Shown here: positions 58,626 to 64,000 of the stretch, one piece after another
Position numbering within the stretch: position 1 is the first letter of the stretch
Layout: each line of letters opens with the position of its first letter
Assembly: GCF_003205615.1 (NCBI RefSeq)
Contig: NZ_PYBV01000021.1
Location: 1 to 64,000 of the forward strand
Length of the DNA stretch: 64,000 nt
Direction of reading: 5' to 3'
DNA from: Micromonospora arborensis
Lineage (GTDB): Bacteria; Actinomycetota; Actinomycetes; Mycobacteriales; Micromonosporaceae
Position numbers and translations under genes: made by a program
The notes under the pieces: model-generated
What the model saw: the letters and a program-made list of their open reading frames with translations, nothing else
Databases searched by the model: none
Told to the model about the DNA's origin: nothing

Positions 58626-59537
58626 TCAACCGAGCAGGGCGGCGCTGCGGAAGAGAGCCAGCGCGAGCAGGACCAGCACGATGATCGCAGCGCCGGCGAC
58701 CTGCACCAACGTGCGCCGGCCACGCGGCGCGTACGCGAGCACCAGCGCCATCAGCGCGCCGACCACCAGACCACCAAGGTGCCCGGGGATCGAGATGCCC
58801 GGTACGGCCAGCGTGAACACCAGGTTGATCACCAGGACCGGAATGATCTGGGAAATGTCCCGGCCCATCTTGCGCTCGACGATGAGCAGCGCGGCGAAGA
58901 GCCCGAAGATCGCCGTCGACGCGCCGACGGTGGACGCGTTCTGAGCGCTGAACAGGTAGGCCGCCACGTTGCCGCCAAAACCCGCGATCAGGTAGAGCGC
59001 AGCGAAACGCACCCGCCCGAGGCTGGCCTCCAGCGACCTGCCGAGCACCCACAGGGCCCACATGTTGAGCAGCAGGTGAATCACGCCGTAGTGCAGGAAC
59101 ATCGCGGTGACCAGCCGGTACCACTGACCCTCAGCGATCCCGCCGACCGTGCCATCAGGAAGGAACGCCAGCCCGAGCACCGACCCCCAGTTGGTCAGCG
59201 GCGTACTGCCGCCCATCAGGCCGCCGAAGCCAGAGCCACCCACCGCTGCGTCCCCACCCCGGTCGGAGGCGATGGAGAGCAGCATGAGCAGCAGATTCAG
59301 AGCGATCAGCGCCTTCGTGACGTAGCCCTGCCGGCCGGCCGTACCACCACCGAAGGCGGTACGCGCCGGCCGGACACTGCGACGTCCCTCGTTGACGCAC
59401 TCCGGGCACTGGTGCCCGACGGACGCCTCCCGCATGCAGTCCGGGCAGATCGGCCGGTCGCAGCGGGTGCACCGCACGTAGGTCTCCCGGCCGGGGTGCA
59501 GGTAGCAGACCGGGGCGGTCGGCGGAGACTCGCTCAC
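58626..59537 (-). CDS. Rhomboid-family intramembrane serine protease with N-terminal zinc-finger-like region
   Basis: 303 residues. The cytoplasmic first 55 residues carry CYLHPGRETYVRCTRCDRP and ICPDCMREASVGHQCPECV, a B-box-like set of Cys/His. Six membrane helices follow, with Ser in TVGASTAIFGLFAALL and His in PGHLGGLVVGALM as catalytic dyad, and FLHYGVIHLLLNMWALW. It matches typical actinobacterial rhomboids with this zinc-binding leader. Substrate unknown. Confidence 0.93.
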   Translation of the reverse strand: MSESPPTAPVCYLHPGRETYVRCTRCDRPICPDCMREASVGHQCPECVNEGRRSVRPARTAFGGGTAGRQGYVTKALIALNLLLMLLSIASDRGGDAAVGGSGFGGLMGGSTPLTNWGSVLGLAFLPDGTVGGIAEGQWYRLVTAMFLHYGVIHLLLNMWALWVLGRSLEASLGRVRFAALYLIAGFGGNVAAYLFSAQNASTVGASTAIFGLFAALLIVERKMGRDISQIIPVLVINLVFTLAVPGISIPGHLGGLVVGALMALVLAYAPRGRRTLVQVAGAAIIVLVLLALALFRSAALLG

Positions 59538-59637
59538 CGGGCCGACCCTCCGTCCGCCGCCGCACGAACCACCGGCGCCGGCCGGTGCGGTGCTCCGGAG
59601 CGCTCAATCATGCGAGCAAAGGTACCTCGCCGGTCGG

Positions 59638-60168
<531 letters not shown>

Positions 60169-60285
60169 GGGTACTCCTCACTCGATGGTCAGTTCCATGC
60201 GGATCCTCCCATGTGCCCGATCTGGCATCGCGGAGGCATCCGAAGGTGGAGGATGACGAAGGAACAACTCCCAGGAGGTAGGACC

Positions 60286-61029
60286 GTGTTTGGATTCGGG
60301 CGGCGTAAGTCCCAGGGGCAGTTGGCCAAGGCCGAGCTGAACCAGAGCATCAGCCACCTGATGCAGGCAGCCAACCACGCGGCGAAGGGCGCCGGTGCGA
60401 CCGTCGGTCCGCGGGTCCAGGTGGCCCGGGGCTACGTCGGGCCGGCCGCGGCGAAGGTTCGCGACCAGGCGTCGACCGGCTGGGGGACGACACTCACCAC
60501 GCTGGCACCGCTGGCTGCGGCGGCCCGTGACGGCGCCGCGCAGGCAGGGCCGCTGACCAGGAAGGCCAGGTCGAAGACCATGCGGATCACCGGTAAGAAG
60601 AAGCAGCCGCGCCGTCGCGGCTCGATGATGACCGGCCTGCTGGCAGCAGGCGTCGTAGCCGGGCTGGCCGGCGCGGTGGCCATGCGCCGCCGCCGGGAGC
60701 AACAGGAGTGGGCCGAGTACGACCCGACCCGCAGCCTCGATCCGATGCGCGACGAGGTCGACTCGATCGAGGTGCGGACGCCGTCCACCGCCAAGGGGAC
60801 CGACGGGGCCGCCATGACCGGCGCGGCCGGGATGACCGGCGCCGGTAGTTCGGCGGTCGCCGGCGGCACCAGCGCGAGCACCACCGGCACGGCCAAGCAG
60901 AGCGGTGTCCGCCCGACCGACAAGGTCCCGTCGGTCGCCGAGGGCGCCACGGACGTCTCCGGTCGGCCGACCGACGACCTCACCAAGGCGCTGAGCAAGG
61001 ACACGGCCCGCACCAACGGCCGCCGCTGA
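60286..61029 (+). CDS. Hypothetical membrane-associated protein
   Basis: 247 residues from GTG 60286 with AGGAGG upstream (start chosen for this SD). N-terminal amphipathic region (LNQSISHLMQAANHAAKGAG), a single membrane helix near 115-135 (MMTGLLAAGVVAGLAGAVAM) flanked by basic residues, and a low-complexity acidic/Thr/Ala-rich C-terminus (about 150-247). No known domain. DUF5324-like proteins of actinobacteria have this layout, but I cannot confirm. Confidence 0.72.
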   Translation: MFGFGRRKSQGQLAKAELNQSISHLMQAANHAAKGAGATVGPRVQVARGYVGPAAAKVRDQASTGWGTTLTTLAPLAAAARDGAAQAGPLTRKARSKTMRITGKKKQPRRRGSMMTGLLAAGVVAGLAGAVAMRRRREQQEWAEYDPTRSLDPMRDEVDSIEVRTPSTAKGTDGAAMTGAAGMTGAGSSAVAGGTSASTTGTAKQSGVRPTDKVPSVAEGATDVSGRPTDDLTKALSKDTARTNGRR

Positions 61030-61047
61030 CCCGACGACAGCGCGGCG

Positions 61048-61088
61048 AGCGCCGACGACGTGGGGTTCACCACCCACTCGTCGGCGCT
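61048..61088. terminator. Bidirectional terminator
   Basis: AGCGCCGACGA (61048-61058) pairs with TCGTCGGCGCT (61078-61088) between convergent genes. Confidence 0.75.
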
Positions 61089-61130
61089 TCCGCATGCCGG
61101 CGCCCCGACGTGCCGGCGTCCGGCTTCGCG

Positions 61131-62279
61131 TCAGAGCCAGCCGTTGCGGCGGAACCAGCGGTAGAGGGCCAGCGAGACGCCGAGCATGAGGGCCAGGGCG
61201 ACCGGATAGCCGTACGTCATCTTCAGCTCGGGCATGTTGTCGAAGTTCATGCCCTCCACGCCGGCGATGGAGGTCCAGACCGCCGCGATGGCCGCCCAAG
61301 CGGCGATCTTGCGCATGTCGTTGTTCTGGTCGACGGTGACCTGGGCCAACCGCGCCTGGAGGATCGAGTTCAGCAGGTCGTCGTAGGAGTTCACCTGCTC
61401 CACGGTGCGGCTCAGGTGATCCTGGACGTCCCGGAAGTAGCGCCGGATCTCCTTGGGCACCTCGCGGTTGACCTGGGAAGTCAGCGTCATCAGCGGCCGC
61501 TGCAACGGCACCACCGCCCGCTTGAACTCCACCAGCTCCCGCTTCATCTGGTAGATCCGCTGGATCCGCCCGTGGCCGTGGCGGTCGAAGACCTCAGCCT
61601 CCAGCACGTCCAGGTCGTCCTCGATCTGCTCGGCAACCTCCAGATAGAGGTCGACCACCCGGTCGGTCACCCCGTACGCCACCGCCCACGGGCCCTGGAG
61701 CAGCAACTCCTGCTTGGTCTCCAGGTCGGCGCGGATCGGGGCGAGCCGGCAGGCGTCACCGTGCCGGACGCTGATCACGAAGTTCGGGCCGATGAAGAGC
61801 ATCACCTGCCCGGTCTCCACGACCTCGGAGTTCTCGGTCAGCTCGGCGTGCTCGCAGTACCGGGCGGTGCGCAGCACCAGGAAGACGACGTCGCCGAACC
61901 GCTCCAGCTTGGGGCGCTGCTCGGCCTTCACCGCGTCCTCGACGGCGAGCTCGTGCAGGCCGTAGGTCTCCGCGATGGCGGTCATCTCGGCCAGCTCCGG
62001 CTCGTGCAGACCGATCCAGACGAAGCCGTGCTCCTCGCGACGGGCCGCGGCCAGCGCGTCCGCGTACGTCCAGTCGCCGGGTTGCCGCTTACCGTCGACG
62101 TAGAGCGCGCAGTCGACCACCGCGCTGCGGCCGGTGCCGGCGGGGGCCGGCGCGGGCGGCGAGCCGTCGGCGTTGAGCATCCGGGTCATCGCCCGGACCG
62201 GGGACGGCCACGCCCGAGGTCGCAGCACCCGACCGGTGGCGGACGGTGCCGTCCGGTCCCGCTCTGTCCGATCCGTCAT
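61131..62279 (-). CDS. corA: CorA-family magnesium/cobalt channel
   Basis: 382 residues, start ATG 62279 (MTDRTERDRTA) with GGGAGG upstream; the upstream extension is Pro/Arg-rich antisense sequence. Large cytoplasmic N-terminal alpha/beta domain (LAVEDAVKAEQRPKLERFGD), long stalk helix and two C-terminal membrane helices with the signature GMN in GVEGMNFDNMPEL. CorA forms a pentameric Mg2+ uptake channel. Confidence 0.93.
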   Translation of the reverse strand: MTDRTERDRTAPSATGRVLRPRAWPSPVRAMTRMLNADGSPPAPAPAGTGRSAVVDCALYVDGKRQPGDWTYADALAAARREEHGFVWIGLHEPELAEMTAIAETYGLHELAVEDAVKAEQRPKLERFGDVVFLVLRTARYCEHAELTENSEVVETGQVMLFIGPNFVISVRHGDACRLAPIRADLETKQELLLQGPWAVAYGVTDRVVDLYLEVAEQIEDDLDVLEAEVFDRHGHGRIQRIYQMKRELVEFKRAVVPLQRPLMTLTSQVNREVPKEIRRYFRDVQDHLSRTVEQVNSYDDLLNSILQARLAQVTVDQNNDMRKIAAWAAIAAVWTSIAGVEGMNFDNMPELKMTYGYPVALALMLGVSLALYRWFRRNGWL

Positions 62280-62624
62280 CGCGCCACCTCCCACGCTCAG
62301 CTGCGGCTTGCAGGCTACGCCGACCGCAGTCGAGGACACGTGTGACGGCGGTCGCGTGGGCGTCGCCGGGCAGGCCGGCCAGGCCTTGTGAAACAGGCCC
62401 TTGGGGCGGCGCCGGGCGGGCCGGGCCGCATCGGGGGGGGGGTGCGGGGACGACACGGCCCACCCGGCGCCAGTGGGGGCGGGAGGTTGTGCTGCCGCGT
62501 CACCCGGGCTGCGGCCGGCCCGAACGTCGGCGGTGATCTCCGCTACGTCTGACGGGTGACGCTCGCAGCATTGTGGGCCGCCGGCCGCCCGGAACGGGAG
62601 TCCCGGGACGGCCGGCATCGTCGT

Positions 62625-62644
62625 TCTGTCGGGAACCCGACAGA
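62625..62644 (-). terminator. Hairpin after the aminotransferase
   Basis: TCTGTCGGG (62625-62633) and CCCGACAGA (62636-62644) form a stem just after the minus-strand stop at 62649. The gap 62280-62648 also holds a GCCGGCCG/CGGCCGGC hairpin near 62580-62615; otherwise empty. Confidence 0.5.
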
Positions 62645-62648
62645 TGAT

Positions 62649-63743
62649 TCAGCTCCGGACGGCCTCGACGGCCTCCGCGAGCCGACGGACGCCCTCGTCG
62701 ATCCGGTCGACGGTCACCGCCGAGAAGGCCAGTCGCAGGGCATGTCGCCCACCGTCCAGCACGAAGTCGCTGCCCTTCACCACGGCGACCCCACGCTCGG
62801 CCGCCGCCGGGGCGAGCCGGTCGACCAGCACGTCCTCCGGGAACTCCACCCAGAGGAAGTAGCCACCGTCGGGCTCCACGAACCGGGCCTGCGGCAGGTG
62901 CCGGCGCAACGACTCGGCGAGCACCCGGGCCCGCTCGCCCAGCGCCGCACGGACGGTCTCGATCGAGCGGTCGATGTCACCGGACACGCAGAACTGGTGC
63001 ACGATCGCCTGGGACACCATCCCGGGCGAGATGTAGAGGCTCGTCGCGTTCTTGGCGATGTCGGCGACCAGACCCGCCGGGCCGACCAGGTAACCGACCC
63101 GCACGCCCGGGCAGACCGTCTTGGTGAAACTCGACGCGTGCACCACCACGTTGCGGGTGTCCAGCGAGAGCATCGACGGCAGCGCCTCACCACGGAAACG
63201 GATGTCCGCGTACGGGTCGTCCTCGAAGATCGTGAACTCGTACTCGGCGGCCAGGTCGAGCAACTCCCGACGCTTCTCCAGCGAGAGCGTCATGCCGGCC
63301 GGGTTCTGGTAGTTCGGGATGACGTGGGCGAGCCGGGGCCGGACCCCGGACTCCAGCAGCTTGCGCAGCTCGGCGGTGTCCAGGCCATCCGGCTGGACCG
63401 AGATGCCGTGCAGCTCACTGCCCATCCGCTGGAGGTTGAGCAGCGTCCGGTCGTACGTCGGGCGTTCCACCACCACCGCGTCGCCCGGACGGACCAGGTG
63501 CTCGAAGAGGAACGCGTCGGCCTGAAGCGACCCGTTGGTGACCAGCACCTGGTCGGCCTGGACCCCGTGCTTCTCGGCGATCCACTTCCGCAGCGGAAGG
63601 TAGCCGACGGAGGTGCCGTATGCCGTGACCCCTGCGGGGTCGGCGTCGAAGGCGCGGACGGCGGCGGCCTTGAGCCCCTCGACATCGACGATGTCCAGCG
63701 AGGGAGCCCCACGGGCAAAGGAGATCAACTGCTCGGCGGTCAT
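62649..63743 (-). CDS. PLP-dependent aminotransferase (fold type I, MocR/LysN-like)
   Basis: 364 residues, start ATG 63743 (MTAEQLISFARGAPS). NPAGMTLSLEKRRELLDLA, FEDDPYADIRF (PLP-binding Asp/Tyr), SSFTKTVCPGVRVGYLV with the Schiff-base Lys and Arg in the substrate C-terminal HALRLAFSAV. Of the 2-aminoadipate/multisubstrate aminotransferase group; no HTH domain is attached. Substrate unknown. Confidence 0.9.
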   Translation of the reverse strand: MTAEQLISFARGAPSLDIVDVEGLKAAAVRAFDADPAGVTAYGTSVGYLPLRKWIAEKHGVQADQVLVTNGSLQADAFLFEHLVRPGDAVVVERPTYDRTLLNLQRMGSELHGISVQPDGLDTAELRKLLESGVRPRLAHVIPNYQNPAGMTLSLEKRRELLDLAAEYEFTIFEDDPYADIRFRGEALPSMLSLDTRNVVVHASSFTKTVCPGVRVGYLVGPAGLVADIAKNATSLYISPGMVSQAIVHQFCVSGDIDRSIETVRAALGERARVLAESLRRHLPQARFVEPDGGYFLWVEFPEDVLVDRLAPAAAERGVAVVKGSDFVLDGGRHALRLAFSAVTVDRIDEGVRRLAEAVEAVRS

Positions 63744-63849
63744 GGATGTTGAGCGTACGGGCGGCGGTGGGGGACGCGCCGACGGCACGGCGATGTCCGC
63801 ATCCTGAGCCACCGGGTCGGGTGACCCGACTCCGCCGGTCGGCGACAGA

Positions 63850-64000
63850 TCAGACCGGAAGGGCGAGCGCGTCGTGCTGCGCTGCGCGGGAAAGTCCCTC
63901 CAACTGCACACCGAGCGCGTCGAGGAGCTGGCTCCAGTCGAAGTAGGAACGCCAGGCGACGATCCGGCCCTTGCGAGCCCGGACCACGTCGGCCACCTCC
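63850..64000 (-). CDS. SnoaL-like/NTF2-fold protein, C-terminal part
   Basis: Partial gene: the 5' end lies beyond the right edge. The last 49 residues read VADVVRARKGRIVAWRSYFD, WSQLLDALGVQLEGLSRA, ending ALPV before TGA at 63850-63852. The GRIVAWRSYFDW motif is the C-terminal strand of SnoaL-like/limonene-epoxide-hydrolase-type NTF2 folds. Function cannot be told. Confidence 0.7.
   Translation of the reverse strand, partial: EVADVVRARKGRIVAWRSYFDWSQLLDALGVQLEGLSRAAQHDALALPV

Overview
The window is high-GC actinobacterial chromosome. Its codon use, the many GTG/TTG starts, the lack of horizontally acquired character over most of its length and the gene content (SCO4848-type membrane protein, ECF42 sigma factor with DGPF partner, GXHH-type IleRS under a translational T-box, CE15 and GH62 hemicellulases, IdeR-type iron boxes) point to Micromonosporaceae, most likely Micromonospora or a close relative. 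This placement is an inference from the sequence, not a database match.

Layout. 1-450: three tandem minus-strand promoters that look like the upstream region of an rRNA operon lying off the left edge. 855-8396: housekeeping and accessory genes (SCO4848-like protein, PRC-barrel protein, trpS, LtrA-like protein, DGPF/ECF42 pair, HAD phosphatase, MDR oxidoreductase). 8532-13882: cell-surface group with a DUF916 protein, a secreted calcineurin-type phosphatase ending in a WxL-like domain, a HupE/UreJ-like protein and a lipoprotein. 13962-19487: secreted hemicellulose enzymes (CE15 glucuronoyl esterase-CBM2 and CBM13-GH62 arabinofuranosidase), each with a palindromic operator upstream, with an aldo/keto reductase and a methyltransferase between them. 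20302-26770: an NB-ARC/TPR regulator, then ileS behind a T-box. 28100-31735: a MarR-controlled four-gene redox operon with three matching TTCG-N5-CGAA operators.

32031-37015 is the most unusual part: an element of about 4.9 kb inserted in the 3' half of a tRNA-Arg(ACG) gene. It is bounded by a 48-bp direct repeat, has near-identical palindromes close to both ends, and has no recognisable integrase. It carries an AAA ATPase plus subtilisin-like protease pair, resembling the IetAS anti-phage system, and a divergent XRE regulator. The insertion restored the tRNA and left the original 3' half and terminator stranded at 31983-32078.

37078-49749: tRNA-Ser genes, an EcsC-like protein, a CPBP protease, a flavohaemoglobin, an XRE-peptide deformylase fusion, an FhuF-like ferric reductase under two iron boxes, membrane glycosyltransferases, methyltransferase, PEBP-like protein, quinone reductase and soxR. 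49862-64000: a large GT-C membrane enzyme, a lipoprotein/histidine kinase/response regulator operon, aminoglycoside-phosphotransferase-like protein, thiolase, rhomboid protease, cyclophilin, CorA and an aminotransferase, ending in a partial SnoaL-like gene. Most convergent gene pairs are separated by strong hairpin terminators. Several short 3' gene remnants (3576, 19920, perhaps 26821 and 16805) show local gene decay.
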